Source of the DNA: Stenotrophomonas sp. Ste86
GTDB taxonomy: Bacteria; Pseudomonadota; Gammaproteobacteria; Xanthomonadales; Xanthomonadaceae
Reading direction: 5' to 3'
Assembly: GCF_024519465.1 (NCBI RefSeq)
Contig: NZ_JALJRW010000025.1
Location: forward strand, 1 to 55,852
Length of the DNA: 55,852 nt
Shown: positions 43,759 through 54,266 of the stretch, piece by piece
How positions within the stretch are numbered: the first letter of the stretch is position 1
How the letters are laid out: each line of letters starts with the position of its first letter
The notes under the pieces: model-generated
Database searches by the model: none
Told to the model about the DNA's origin: nothing
What the model saw: the letters and a program-made list of their open reading frames with translations, nothing else
Program-made: the position numbers and the translations under genes

Positions 43759-45156
43759 TCAGCCGCCCAGTGCGTCGGGCAGCAGCGCGTCGACGAAGGC
43801 TTCCGGGTCGAACACGCGCAGGTCTTCCGGACGCTCGCCGATGCCGGCGAAGCGGATGGGAATGTTGAACTCGCGCGCCAGCGCGAACACCACGCCGCCC
43901 TTGGCGGTGCCGTCCAGCTTGGTCACCACCAGCCCGGTCACGTTGACCGCGGCATGGAACTGACGCAGCTGCGAAAGCGCGTTCTGGCCGGTGGTGCCGT
44001 CGATGACCATGAGCACTTCGTGCGGGGCGGCCGGGTCGATCTTGCCGAGCACGCGGCGGATCTTGCCCAGTTCGTTCATCAGCCCGCCCTGGGTGTGCAG
44101 GCGGCCGGCGGTGTCGGCGATCAGCACCTCGGTGCCGCGCGCCTTGCCGGCCTGCAGGGCGTCGAACGCCACCGACGCGGCGTCGGCGTTCTGGCCCTGC
44201 GCGATCACGGCCACGCCGTTGCGCTCACCCCAGGCCTGCAGCTGGGCCACGGCGGCGGCGCGGAAGGTGTCGCCGGCGGCCAGCATCAGGCTGTGGCCGT
44301 CGTCCTTGAAGCGCTTGGCCAGCTTGCCGATGGTGGTGGTCTTGCCGACGCCGTTGACGCCGACGGTGAGCACCACGAAGGGCTTGGCGTTGCGGTCGAT
44401 GACCAGGGGCTTGGACACCGGCTGCAGGATCGCGATGAGTTCGCCACGCAGCGCGGCCAGCAGCGCGTTGGCATCGGCGAATTCGCGCGCCTTCATGCGC
44501 TTGCGCAGGCCTTCGACCAATGCGGTGGTCGCGCCGACACCAACGTCGGCGGTGATCAGCGCCGTTTCCAGTTCATCCAGCAGGTCGTCGTCGAGCTTGG
44601 GGTTGCGCGAGAACAGGCCGCCGAAGCTGCGCGCGATGACGCTGTTGCGCAGCCGGTCGCGCCAACCGGGCTTGCCCGGCGCGGCGGCGGGGGCGCTGTT
44701 GTCATCGGGCACGGTGGCCAGCGGCTGCGCGGCTTCCTGCACGATCTCGCTGGCGACCAGCACCGGCGGCGGCAGCGGGGCGGCGATCGGTTCGGCGATG
44801 GCGACCGGGGCGGTCTGGACGACGGGTGCGACCGGTGCCGCAGGTGCCGCAGGTGCCGCTACGACCGGCGCAGTCGGTGCCGCAGGTGCTTCCACGACCG
44901 GTGCGGCCGGTGCCGGGACGACCGGCGGCGCCGCTTCCGCGGGCGCAACCGGCGCGACCGCTGGTGCAGGCGCGGCCACCGGCACGGCGACGCTGGGGAC
45001 CGTGGCAGCCGGCGGCTGGACGGGCGCGGGCGCCGACGGGCCGTCTTCACTGGCCTGCGGGAACGCCGCTGCCAGCTCTTCGGCCGAGTAGTGCTGGGTC
45101 TTGGGCGCGTCCTGCGGAGCGTCCTGGGGCTTTTTGCGACGGAAGAAACTGAGCAT
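43759..45156 (-). CDS. ftsY: signal recognition particle receptor FtsY
   Basis: FtsY is the SRP receptor GTPase delivering ribosomes to the Sec translocon. The 465-aa protein begins MLSFFRRKKP, a membrane-binding amphipathic start, then has a long Ala/Pro/Val-rich linker (about residues 35-150), the N domain (SFGGLFSRNPKLDDD) and G domain with GVNGVGKTTTIGKLAKRF, DTAGRLHTQGGL and TKLDGTAKGG. The linker replaces the acidic A domain of E. coli FtsY. Confidence 0.95.
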   Translation of the reverse strand: MLSFFRRKKPQDAPQDAPKTQHYSAEELAAAFPQASEDGPSAPAPVQPPAATVPSVAVPVAAPAPAVAPVAPAEAAPPVVPAPAAPVVEAPAAPTAPVVAAPAAPAAPVAPVVQTAPVAIAEPIAAPLPPPVLVASEIVQEAAQPLATVPDDNSAPAAAPGKPGWRDRLRNSVIARSFGGLFSRNPKLDDDLLDELETALITADVGVGATTALVEGLRKRMKAREFADANALLAALRGELIAILQPVSKPLVIDRNAKPFVVLTVGVNGVGKTTTIGKLAKRFKDDGHSLMLAAGDTFRAAAVAQLQAWGERNGVAVIAQGQNADAASVAFDALQAGKARGTEVLIADTAGRLHTQGGLMNELGKIRRVLGKIDPAAPHEVLMVIDGTTGQNALSQLRQFHAAVNVTGLVVTKLDGTAKGGVVFALAREFNIPIRFAGIGERPEDLRVFDPEAFVDALLPDALGG

Positions 45157-45240
45157 TGGATTCGGCGCTGAAATCAGGGGGATATGCTACCACTGCGCCC
45201 TTGGACGGCAGTGCGAACGTGGGGGGGGGCAGTGTCGGCG

Positions 45241-45267
45241 GGCAGCCGACCAACGGTCGGCTCTACA
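45241..45267. repeat. SMAG-like palindrome near the ftsY promoter region
   Basis: GCAGCCGACC and GGTCGGCTC pair around AAC, followed by TAC (inverted GTAG head). A G9 run lies just before it at 45221-45229. Confidence 0.7.
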
Positions 45268-45355
45268 GTCTGTGGTGGTGCGGCCGTTAACGGCTTTGGA
45301 TGCCTGCGTCATCGGACGCCGGCCATGCATCGTGGAGTGCAGCAGCGTGAACGTG

Positions 45356-45643
45356 ATGTCCATTGCCAGCTCGGGCATGCGTGCCGCGAGCCTTGGGGTA
45401 CAGGCCGCTGCGGCCAACGTGGCGCGTTTGCCGGTGGAGGATTCCCCCCGGATCGGGGTGGCACAGAGCTCGGTGGTCGGAGGCGGGGTGCAGGCCAGTC
45501 TGGTCGAGGGTGCGCCCGATCCCGGCGCACCGGTTTCAGACCTGCTTGCCGCAAAGGACGCGGTGCTGACCTTCAGTGCCAACGCCGCGTTGATCCGCGG
45601 CAGCGACCAGATGCTCGGCGCGTTGCTGGACGAGCGCGCCTGA
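45356..45643 (+). CDS. orphan flagellar-rod-like small protein
   Basis: This 95-aa protein resembles the joined N- and C-terminal helices of flagellar rod/hook proteins: MSIASSGMRAASLGVQAAAA followed by NVARLPVEDSP (where rod proteins have NIANxxTPG), a short middle, then DLLAAKDAVLTFSANAALIR and DQMLGALLDERA. Similar stand-alone short proteins occur outside flagellar clusters in proteobacteria; function unknown. No other flagellar gene is nearby. No clear ribosome site is seen before the ATG. Confidence 0.65.
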   Translation: MSIASSGMRAASLGVQAAAANVARLPVEDSPRIGVAQSSVVGGGVQASLVEGAPDPGAPVSDLLAAKDAVLTFSANAALIRGSDQMLGALLDERA

Positions 45644-45668
45644 GACCGTATCCACGCAGCTGACCGGT

Positions 45669-45963
45669 GGCGCCGGCCGCTGGCCGGCTCCCTGCAGTCA
45701 CCGGTAGTGCCGGCCGCTGGCCGGCTCCCTTCAGTCACCGGTAGTGCCGGCCGCTGGCCGGCTCCATGCACATGTTTCCGAAGTTAATGTAGTGCCGGCC
45801 GCTGGCCGGCTCCTCATGAGCCTCGGGAGCGCATGCATGAAGCCGGCCAGCGGCCGGCACTACCTGGGTTCCCAAGAGCCGGCCAGCGGCCGGCACTACC
45901 GGGTTCCCAACCGGCGGTCAGCGGTCGGCACGTGCGGGTTCCCAAGGCCGGCCAGCGGCCGGC
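45669..45963. repeat. cluster of eight SMAG palindromes
   Basis: Four forward copies (about 45669, 45704, 45741, 45789; form GTAGTGCCGGCCGCTGGCC) face four inverted copies (about 45841, 45876, 45911, 45945). The array fills the 339-bp gap between the rod-like gene and htpG and has no coding capacity of its own. As RNA it could form very long hairpins that end both convergent transcripts. Confidence 0.93.
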
Positions 45964-45982
45964 ACCTGGGCCACACCTCGCC

Positions 45983-47881
45983 TTACGCCGACAACTCCAG
46001 CAGCAGCTTGTTGAGCCGGCGCACGTAAGCGGCCGGATCCTTCAGTGTGTCGCCGGCGGCGAGCGCGGCCTGGTCGAACAGCACCCGGCTGAGGTCGTCG
46101 AAGCGCGCGCTGTCCGCTTCCTGGTCCAGCTTGCCGATCAACGGGTGGCCGGGGTTGAACTCGAACACCGGCTTGCTGTCGGGCACCTTCTGGCCGCTGG
46201 CTTCCAGGATCTGACGCATCTGCATGCCCAGGTCCTGTTCGCCGATGGCCAGGATCGCCGGGGAATCGGTGAGGCGGTGCGAGACGCGCACGGCTGCCAC
46301 GTCGTCGCCCAGCGCGGTCTTGATGCGTTCGACCAGGGCCTGCTTGTCCTTGGCCACGGCCTCCTGCGCCTGCTTGTCTTCCGCGCTTTCCAGCGCGCCC
46401 AGGTCGAGGTCGCCACGGGCGACGTCGGCGAACGACTTGCCGTCGAACTCGGTCAGGTAGCCCATCAGCCATTCGTCGATGCGGTCGGTGAGCAGCAGCA
46501 CTTCGATGCCCTTCTTGCGGAACACTTCCAGGTGCGGGCTGTCCTTGACCTGGGTGTGGCTGTCGCCGGTCAGGTAGTAGATCTTGTCCTGGCCGTCGAT
46601 CATGCGGCCGACGTAATCGGCCAGCGACACGCTCTGCTCGCCGCTGGCGTCATGGGTGGAGGCAAAGCGCAGCAGTCCGGCGATCTTCTCGCGGTTGTTG
46701 AAGTCCTCAGCGGGGCCTTCCTTGAGCACCTGGCCGAACTGCTTCCAGAAGCCGGCATAGACCTCGGGCTTGTCGTTGGCGAGCTTGTCGAGCATGTCCA
46801 GCGAGCGCTTGGTCAGCGCCGACTTCATCGAGTCGATGACCGGGCCGGACTGCAGGATTTCGCGCGAGACATTCAGGGACAGGTCGTTGGAATCGACCAC
46901 GCCCTTGATGAAACGCAGGTACATCGGCAGGAACTGTTCGGCCTGGTCCATCACGAACACGCGCTGGACGTACAGCTTCAGGCCCTTGGGCGCGTCGCGG
47001 TGGTACAGGTCGAACGGGGCGTGGCCGGGGACGTACAGCAGGGAGGTGTACTCGAGCTTGCCTTCGACCTTGTTGTGGCTCCAGGCCAGCGCGTCCTGGT
47101 GGTCGTGCGCGGCGTGCTTGTAGAACTCCTGGTACTCGGCGTCGGTGATCTCGGTGCGCGGGCGGGTCCACAGCGCGCTGGCGCGGTTGACGGTTTCCCA
47201 TTCGACCTCGGCCGGGGCATCCTCGCCGTGGTGTTCCTTGACCATCTGGATCGGCAGGCCGATATGGTCCGAGTACTTCTTGATGATGCTGCGCAGGCGC
47301 CAGCCGTCGACGAAGTCCTGCTGGTCGTCCTTGAGCTGCAGGACGATGCGGGTGCCACGCTCGGGCTTGTCGATGGCTTCAACGTCGAACTCGCCTTCGC
47401 CGCGCGAGGACCAGTGCACGCCCTCGCTGGCAGGCAGGCCGGCGCGGCGTGAATAGACGTCGACCTGGTCGGCGACGATGAAGGCGCTGTAGAAGCCGAC
47501 GCCGAACTGGCCGATCAGCTGCGAATCCTTCTTCTGGTCGCCGGAGAGCTGGCGCAGGAAGTCGCCGGTGCCGGACTTGGCGATGGTGCCAAGGTGGGCG
47601 ATGGCGTCTTCGCGGCTCATGCCGATGCCGTTGTCGTCGATGGTGAGGGTATGGGTATCGGGGTCAAAGCTGACGCGGATGCGCAGGTCGCCACCGTTTT
47701 CGAGCAGGGCCGGTTGGGTCAGCGCTTCAAAGCGGAGCTTGTCGGAGGCGTCGGCGGCGTTGGAGATGAGCTCGCGAAGGAAGATTTCCTTGTTGGAATA
47801 CAGCGAGTGGATCATCAGCTGCAGCAGCTGTTTGACTTCGGTCTGGAAGCCCAGGGTCTGCTTTTGGGTCTGCTCGGTCAT
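45983..47881 (-). CDS. htpG: molecular chaperone HtpG (Hsp90)
   Basis: HtpG is the bacterial Hsp90 chaperone. The 632-aa protein has the GHKL ATPase domain with [37 protein letters not shown] and [15 protein letters not shown], the middle domain with [20 protein letters not shown], and a C-terminal dimerisation domain ending [15 protein letters not shown] at 47881 gives [21 protein letters not shown] sigma-32 promoter lies upstream. Confidence 0.97.
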   Translation of the reverse strand: MTEQTQKQTLGFQTEVKQLLQLMIHSLYSNKEIFLRELISNAADASDKLRFEALTQPALLENGGDLRIRVSFDPDTHTLTIDDNGIGMSREDAIAHLGTIAKSGTGDFLRQLSGDQKKDSQLIGQFGVGFYSAFIVADQVDVYSRRAGLPASEGVHWSSRGEGEFDVEAIDKPERGTRIVLQLKDDQQDFVDGWRLRSIIKKYSDHIGLPIQMVKEHHGEDAPAEVEWETVNRASALWTRPRTEITDAEYQEFYKHAAHDHQDALAWSHNKVEGKLEYTSLLYVPGHAPFDLYHRDAPKGLKLYVQRVFVMDQAEQFLPMYLRFIKGVVDSNDLSLNVSREILQSGPVIDSMKSALTKRSLDMLDKLANDKPEVYAGFWKQFGQVLKEGPAEDFNNREKIAGLLRFASTHDASGEQSVSLADYVGRMIDGQDKIYYLTGDSHTQVKDSPHLEVFRKKGIEVLLLTDRIDEWLMGYLTEFDGKSFADVARGDLDLGALESAEDKQAQEAVAKDKQALVERIKTALGDDVAAVRVSHRLTDSPAILAIGEQDLGMQMRQILEASGQKVPDSKPVFEFNPGHPLIGKLDQEADSARFDDLSRVLFDQAALAAGDTLKDPAAYVRRLNKLLLELSA

Positions 47882-47934
47882 GGGTGGCGGTGCTCCTTGG
47901 ACGATGCCGCGCCCGGCGCGGCGGCTGGTCAAGG

Positions 47935-47962
47935 GGTAGGGGTGGTGGGGTGGGTTTTCAAG
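47935..47962 (-). promoter_or_regulatory. sigma-32 heat-shock promoter of htpG
   Basis: On the minus strand CTTGAAA (47962-47956) and CCCTACC (47941-47935) are separated by 14 bp, close to the consensus CTTGAAA-N13-15-CCCATNT. AAGGAG lies between it and the htpG ATG. Confidence 0.75.
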
Positions 47963-48242
47963 GGCGTGCAGAGGCGGCGCGGAGCCAGTGCCGACGCGTG
48001 GCGTCTGAATGCGTAGGCCGCAGCGAGATCCCAGGCCGCCCCCTTTACTCATGACGCGGCGTACCCGCGGGCAGACCTGCCGGGACTGGAGATCGAGTGC
48101 GCTTCTTTCAGTTGACGGTCACCGATCCACTATCGGACCCGCATAGGCGGGGGACGCACCCTTCCATTTTGGTCGATATCCTTCTCGGCTCGTGAACGAT
48201 ACAGATCGCGTTTGCAATATGACTTCCGCTGAACGAATCATT
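47963..48242. other. gap between htpG promoter and orphan gene
   Basis: No gene or repeat is recognised here. Composition falls towards AT-rich after about 48170, continuous with the orphan secreted-protein gene. Confidence 0.5.
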
Positions 48243-48800
48243 CTATTGTTGAGAGAAATACGTCGCACACCTTCCGCTGTCGGCCGAGACACTGCCTCGC
48301 ATTGAGCCGGAGCTTGAGTTGCTGTAGCGAATAGTGCCCGTGGAGTGGAAGTTGACCCCTGCGCTGGCTGAGCCATTGGGTGCATTTGCAAGAACATAAT
48401 CGGAGGACCTGTCCGTCGATGACTGCGGGTGCTGAGGGCTGGCCGCTTGTGGGGCGAGCACTTCATCCCCATCGCGTAACTCGCATATCCAGGCTGCAAT
48501 ACTGCCTTCCAGCACTGCCTCGCCACCAGCCGGGCGGGCATTCTTTTCGAGGCAGAACGCCTCATGGTAAAGCTGTGTTGCTTTGCTTTGGCGGGAATAC
48601 TGATAGGTGGGATTCCCGTCCTCGTTCATCACCAGACGCTGTTCGACAGCGACAAGGCCTCCTTGGAAGTCTGGCCACTCAGAGGCTCTGATCAGGGTCC
48701 TCTCTCCGCTTGTATTCATTTCCACCCGATCCTGGAGGGCGGAAGGAGGGGTCGCAGATACTGGAAATGCAACTGTCAGGGCGAATGCGAATTTCTTCAT
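48243..48800 (-). CDS. orphan secreted protein, function unknown
   Basis: This 185-aa protein has a Sec signal peptide (MKKFAFALTVAFPVSAT) and no recognised domain. The mature part includes EWPDFQGGLVAVEQRLV, two nearby Cys in AFCLEKN and WICELRDGDEVL, and a Ser-rich C-terminal region (NFHSTGTIRYSNSSSGSMRG) with one more Cys. Base composition is lower in GC than in htpG and rsmD, suggesting acquisition. Start ATG at 48800 has weak Shine-Dalgarno support. Confidence 0.6.
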   Translation of the reverse strand: MKKFAFALTVAFPVSATPPSALQDRVEMNTSGERTLIRASEWPDFQGGLVAVEQRLVMNEDGNPTYQYSRQSKATQLYHEAFCLEKNARPAGGEAVLEGSIAAWICELRDGDEVLAPQAASPQHPQSSTDRSSDYVLANAPNGSASAGVNFHSTGTIRYSNSSSGSMRGSVSADSGRCATYFSQQ

Positions 48801-49139
48801 TGTGAGTGTCCAGGTGACCGCTGATGCGGCATTTGGATTCTCGTTGGCCAGGCGGAACTATGTGGCGTATTCCGTCTCGAAACTCACCGTCTGTCGATGA
48901 AATATTCGCATGGATGCTGGCCAGGCCATCGGTGTGGAAAATGGCGGGCAGCAGTGTCGCGCTATGAGCGGCGGAATGGATCCGCCGTCCATTGAGGAGG
49001 TCGCCATGTGCCGCCTGTGGTGCGTGACGCGCGCGCCCGGGTTCAGCGCCTAGAATGCAGGTCTGAATCGCCCGACCTTCGTGCCCATGACTCCTTTCCG
49101 CCCGTACGCCCCTTCCACCGTCCTCGCCCGGAGCCGCGC
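48801..49139. other. AT-shifted divergent gap upstream of rsmD
   Basis: No convincing gene. An open frame continues upstream of rsmD to 49008 but lacks a start with ribosome site and family similarity. Confidence 0.5.
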
Positions 49140-49745
49140 ATGAAACCGCGCCAGCCGGTGGCGGCGGCCGTGGGCCAGGTGCGGATCATCGGTGGCAAGT
49201 GGCGCGGCACGAAGTTGCCGGTACCGCTGTCGCCGGGCCTGCGGCCCAGTAGTGATCGGGTCCGGGAGACGCTGTTCAACTGGCTGATGCCGCGCATCGG
49301 TGGGGCGCGGGTGCTGGATCTGTTCGCCGGCAGCGGTGCGCTGGGGCTGGAAGCGGTGTCGCGTGGGGCCGGGCAGGCGACGCTGGTGGAGCGCGACGCG
49401 GCGTTGTCCCGGCAGCTGCGCGACTCGGTGGCCAAGCTGGGCGCGCAGGGGCAGGTGCAGGTGGTGCAGGCCGATGCGCTGCAGTGGCTGGCGCAGGCGC
49501 CGGCCGGGCAGGCCGATATCGTGTTCGTGGACCCGCCGTTCGCGGCGGGGCTGTGGGACCAAGTGCTGGCGGGGCTGGGGCCGCACCTGGCCGCCGATGC
49601 CTGGCTGTACCTGGAGGCACCGGCCGAGCAGGCGCCGCGGGTGCCCGCGCCGTGGCTGCTGCACCGCGAGGGCGGGACCCGGGAGGTGCGTTTTGCCCTG
49701 TACCGCCGCGCCACTGCTACACTTTCACCAGATCACAACGTGTAG
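49140..49745 (+). CDS. rsmD: 16S rRNA (guanine(966)-N(2))-methyltransferase
   Basis: RsmD methylates G966 of 16S rRNA. The 201-aa Rossmann-fold enzyme has VRIIGGKWRGTKLPVP (family N-terminus), RPSSDRVRETLFNWL, SAM-binding VLDLFAGSGALGLEAVSRGA and the catalytic DIVFVDPPF. It is directly followed by coaD (7 bp), a conserved pairing in bacteria. Confidence 0.94.
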   Translation: MKPRQPVAAAVGQVRIIGGKWRGTKLPVPLSPGLRPSSDRVRETLFNWLMPRIGGARVLDLFAGSGALGLEAVSRGAGQATLVERDAALSRQLRDSVAKLGAQGQVQVVQADALQWLAQAPAGQADIVFVDPPFAAGLWDQVLAGLGPHLAADAWLYLEAPAEQAPRVPAPWLLHREGGTREVRFALYRRATATLSPDHNV

Positions 49746-49749
49746 CTGA

Positions 49750-50262
<513 letters not shown>

Positions 50263-50310
50263 AAACCCGTCAGACCCACACATACCAAGAATCACCAAGG
50301 GAGGAATTCC

Positions 50311-50802
50311 ATGAACAACACCATGCGTGCCATGTTGATCGCGTCGTTCGCGCTGGCCTTCACCGCCTGCAAGAAGGAAGAGGCCGCTCCGGTTGCCGAA
50401 GCCCAGCAGGCGCTGGTCGCCCCGGACGCCAATGACGACGCCGGCTGGAAGAAGTACCTGCAGGCCGTAGCCGTGCAGAACATGGGCAACATCACCAACA
50501 GCCCGTTCCTGTATTACCTCTCGCCGGAGTCCGATCCGGAGTTCGCCGCCAAGTACGAGCGCCAGGTTGAAAGCGCCACCCAGGCCGTCGCGCGCGGCAT
50601 CCAGCCGGGCAACATGCTGGCCTTCGGTTCGTCGGCTTCCTCGAAGATGGCCGACATGATCCAGGCCGTGTTCAAGGACGTGCCGGCCGACTCGATGAAG
50701 GGTGTGCGCGTGGTGTTCATCGGCAAGGCCGCTGACAACGCCCGCGTGCAGTCCATCGTGCAGCCGACCGGCGCCGAGTACATCTTCGTAGAAGCCAAGT
50801 AA
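50311..50802 (+). CDS. small lipoprotein of unknown function
   Basis: This 163-aa protein starts MNNTMRAMLIASFALAFTAC with a lipobox ending in Cys20, followed by KKEEAAP. The mature domain (WKKYLQAVAVQNMGNITNSP, YYLSPESDPEFAAKYERQV, VRVVFIGKAADNARVQSIV) looks globular but matches no family I recognise. GGGAGG precedes the ATG. It lies between coaD and the ferredoxin gene and may be transcribed with them. Confidence 0.75.
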   Translation: MNNTMRAMLIASFALAFTACKKEEAAPVAEAQQALVAPDANDDAGWKKYLQAVAVQNMGNITNSPFLYYLSPESDPEFAAKYERQVESATQAVARGIQPGNMLAFGSSASSKMADMIQAVFKDVPADSMKGVRVVFIGKAADNARVQSIVQPTGAEYIFVEAK

Positions 50803-50838
50803 CCCGTGCAGTGGCGGCCGCGCCTGTGGCGTGGCCCG

Positions 50839-50862
50839 GGCGGCTTCTTCCGGGAAGCCGCC
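50839..50862 (+). other. hairpin between lipoprotein and ferredoxin genes
   Basis: GGCGGCTTC and GAAGCCGCC pair perfectly around TTCCGG; no T-tract. Confidence 0.5.
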
Positions 50863-50927
50863 GATGACCGGCCTGCGCCACGGCGCGGGTCGGTCCTCAT
50901 CCGCCGGCGTGGGCGTGGAGTAACGCC

Positions 50928-51209
50928 ATGTCGCTGAAAATCAATGAGCTCTGCGTCAACTGTGACGTGTGTGAGCCCGCCTGTCCCAACCAGGCCATCT
51001 CGATGGGTGAAACCATCTACGTGATCGATCCGGCCCGCTGCACCGAGTGCGTGGGACATTTCGACGAACCACAGTGCGTGGTCGTCTGCCCGGTGGAATG
51101 CATCGATCCCGATCCGGACATCCCGGAAACCCAGGACGCCCTGCTGGCGAAGCTGTACGGTCTGCAGCGCGACCATCCCGAACTTTATGCGGAGCCCCCA
51201 TCCGAATGA
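50928..51209 (+). CDS. yfhL: YfhL family 4Fe-4S dicluster ferredoxin
   Basis: This 93-aa ferredoxin of the YfhL/Allochromatium type binds two [4Fe-4S] clusters. Ligands are CVNCDVCEPACP for the first half and CTECVGHFDEPQCVVVCP for the second, where an eight-residue spacing (CVGHFDEPQC) is diagnostic of this family. A C-terminal helix LLAKLYGLQRDHPELY follows. coaD-yfhL proximity is common in gammaproteobacteria. ATGA overlaps the ggt start. Confidence 0.93.
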   Translation: MSLKINELCVNCDVCEPACPNQAISMGETIYVIDPARCTECVGHFDEPQCVVVCPVECIDPDPDIPETQDALLAKLYGLQRDHPELYAEPPSE

Positions 51210-52948
51210 ATACGTTGTCGCCTCGTTGGTTGCTGCTCGTCCTGTTGTGGTCCCCGGTGGCATGGTCGGCCGCACCGGCGCAGGGTTCCCTGGCCAGTCA
51301 TCCCGACGGTGCGGCGATCGCCAGCGGTCACCACCTGGCCACCGAGGCCGGCATGGAGATCCTGGCCAAGGGCGGCAACGCCTTCGATGCGGCGGTGGCG
51401 GTGTCCTCGACGCTGGCCGTGGTCGAGCCGATCAGCTCCGGGCTGGGCGGCGGCGGCTTCTTCCTCCTGCACGATGCAGCCACCGGCAAGGATGTGATGC
51501 TGGACGCGCGCGAGACCGCGCCGCAGTCGGCAAACGAAGCGGCGTTCCTGGACAAAAAGGGCGAGCTGGACCGCGACCGCTCGGTCAACGGTCCATGGTC
51601 GGCGGGCATCCCGGGCCTGCCGGCAGCGCTGGTGGAGCTGTCCAGCAAGCACGGCAAGCTGCCGCTGCGGACCTCGCTGGGCCCGGCGATCCGTATCGCC
51701 AGTGAAGGCTTCCCGGTGTACGCGCGCATGGCCAAGGGCTACGCCGCGCGCCGTGAGGTGATGGAGCGCTACCCCGGGACCCGCGAGGTGTACCTGCGCA
51801 ATGGCAAGCCGATCGCAGAGGGCGATGTGTTCCGCCAGCCGGAACTGGCAGCGACGATGGAGCGGCTGGCCGCGCAGGGGTTCGATGGGTTCTATCGCGG
51901 CCAGACCGGCAAGGCCCTGTTGGCGGGCGTGAAGCAGGCCGGCGGCCGCTGGACCGCCGAGGAGCTGGCCGGTTACCGGGTCAAGCTGCGCGAACCGATC
52001 GTGTTCAACTACCGTGACTGGAAGATCACCACCGCCTCGCCGCCGTCCTCTGGTGGCATCGCGCTGGCGGCGATGTTGCAGATCCTGGAAGGTTGGGACC
52101 TGAAGTCGATGGATGAAGCGCACCGTACCCACCTGGTGGTGGAAGCGATGCGCCGCGCGTACCGCGATCGCACCTTCTTCCTGGGCGATCCGGACTTCGT
52201 GCAGATTCCGCAGAAGGTGCTGACCAGCAAGGATTACGCGCAGGGCCTGCGGGCGACCATCCATCCGGAAAAGGCCACGCCGAGCGACCTGCTGTCGGGC
52301 AATCCGACCCCGCTGGAAGACGATGAGACCACCCACTTCTCCATCATCGACCGCGACGGCAACCGTGTCGGCGCAACCCAGACGGTGAACCTGCTGTACG
52401 GCTCGGGGCTGATTCCCAAGGGCACCGGCGTGCTGCTCAACAACGAAATGGACGACTTCGCACTGAAGCCGGGCACCCCCAACGCGTTCGGGGTGATGGG
52501 CTATGCGGCCAACGCGCCGAAGCCGGGCAAGCGCATGCTCAGCTCGATGACCCCGACCTTCATGGAGTCGCCGGACAAGGTGGTGGTGCTGGGCACGCCG
52601 GGCGGCAGCCGCATCATCACCATGGTGCTGCTGGGCATCCTCGGCTACGACGATGGCCTGAGCGCGCAGCAGGTGGCCGCATTGCCGCGCTACCACCACC
52701 AGTGGCTGCCGGACGAAATCTCGGCCGAAACCGGCGCGCTGTCGGTGGACACCATCAAGCAGCTGCAGGCGATGGGCCACAAGATCGAACTGCCCGGCGA
52801 CAGCGCCGAAGGCGGCCGCGGGTCCAGCCACGTGTGGGGCAACCTGCAGACGGTGGAGTGGGATCGTCGCAGCAACGTGCTCAGCGGCGGCAGCGATCCG
52901 CGCAACCCGGTGGGCAGCGCGGCGGTGACCCCGGCCGCTGGCCGCTGA
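51206..52948 (+). CDS. ggt: gamma-glutamyltransferase
   Basis: Ggt cleaves the gamma-glutamyl bond of glutathione in the periplasm. The 580-aa precursor has a signal peptide (PRWLLLVLLWSPVAWSAAPA). It self-cleaves before the nucleophilic Thr in DDETTHFSIIDRDGN, yielding large and small subunits. The donor-site Arg is in DARETAP, SSGLGGGGFFL and GTPGGSRIITMVL are family signatures. Start ATG overlaps the ferredoxin stop. Confidence 0.96.
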   Translation: MNTLSPRWLLLVLLWSPVAWSAAPAQGSLASHPDGAAIASGHHLATEAGMEILAKGGNAFDAAVAVSSTLAVVEPISSGLGGGGFFLLHDAATGKDVMLDARETAPQSANEAAFLDKKGELDRDRSVNGPWSAGIPGLPAALVELSSKHGKLPLRTSLGPAIRIASEGFPVYARMAKGYAARREVMERYPGTREVYLRNGKPIAEGDVFRQPELAATMERLAAQGFDGFYRGQTGKALLAGVKQAGGRWTAEELAGYRVKLREPIVFNYRDWKITTASPPSSGGIALAAMLQILEGWDLKSMDEAHRTHLVVEAMRRAYRDRTFFLGDPDFVQIPQKVLTSKDYAQGLRATIHPEKATPSDLLSGNPTPLEDDETTHFSIIDRDGNRVGATQTVNLLYGSGLIPKGTGVLLNNEMDDFALKPGTPNAFGVMGYAANAPKPGKRMLSSMTPTFMESPDKVVVLGTPGGSRIITMVLLGILGYDDGLSAQQVAALPRYHHQWLPDEISAETGALSVDTIKQLQAMGHKIELPGDSAEGGRGSSHVWGNLQTVEWDRRSNVLSGGSDPRNPVGSAAVTPAAGR

Positions 52949-52974
52949 ACCCGGCCGCTGTCCATGCGTTCGAG

Positions 52975-52998
52975 ACCCCGCCGCCCGGCGGGGTTTTT
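52975..52998 (+). terminator. rho-independent terminator after ggt
   Basis: ACCCCGCC pairs with GGCGGGGT around GCCC, followed by TTTT. Confidence 0.9.
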
Positions 52999-53049
52999 CG
53001 TTATGGGCACCTAGCGAATATTTAACGCGCCGCGCCGGATAATTTGCCG

Positions 53050-53937
<888 letters not shown>

Positions 53938-53944
53938 GCGCCGG

Positions 53945-54202
53945 CTAGTGCCGGCCGCCGGCCGGCTCCCCGTAGTAGTCGGCAAAATCGGTAGTGCCGG
54001 CCGCTGGCCGGCTCCACGTACTAGTCGGCAAAATCGGTAGCGCCGGCCGCCGGCCGGCTCCCCGTAGCCGCCGGCAGCATCGGTAGTGCCGGCCGCTGGC
54101 CGGCTCCACGTAGTCGTCGGCAGCATCGGTAGTGCCGGCCGCTGGCCGGCTCCACGTAGTCTTCGGCAAGATCATGAGGAGCCGGCCAACGGCCGGCACT
54201 AC
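53945..54202. repeat. 46-bp tandem array of SMAG palindromes
   Basis: GTAGTGCCGGCCGCTGGCC elements recur exactly every 46 bp at 53945, 53991, 54037, 54083 and 54129, with similar spacers (CGTAGTAGTCGGCAAAATCG-like). They are followed by one inverted copy at about 54178-54202. The array fills the 329-bp gap between the MBL gene and psiF-like gene; no gene seen there. Confidence 0.93.
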
Positions 54203-54266
54203 CGGGTCATGGGGTGTCGATTGTTGGGCGGCACCATCGGATCATCGGCCGCACTTCGCCCGGCGA

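Noticed and set aside
45221..45229. G9 tract as a phase-variation switch
   Set aside because: It lies in the intergenic region between ftsY and the rod-like gene and does not interrupt a coding frame or a recognised promoter spacer.
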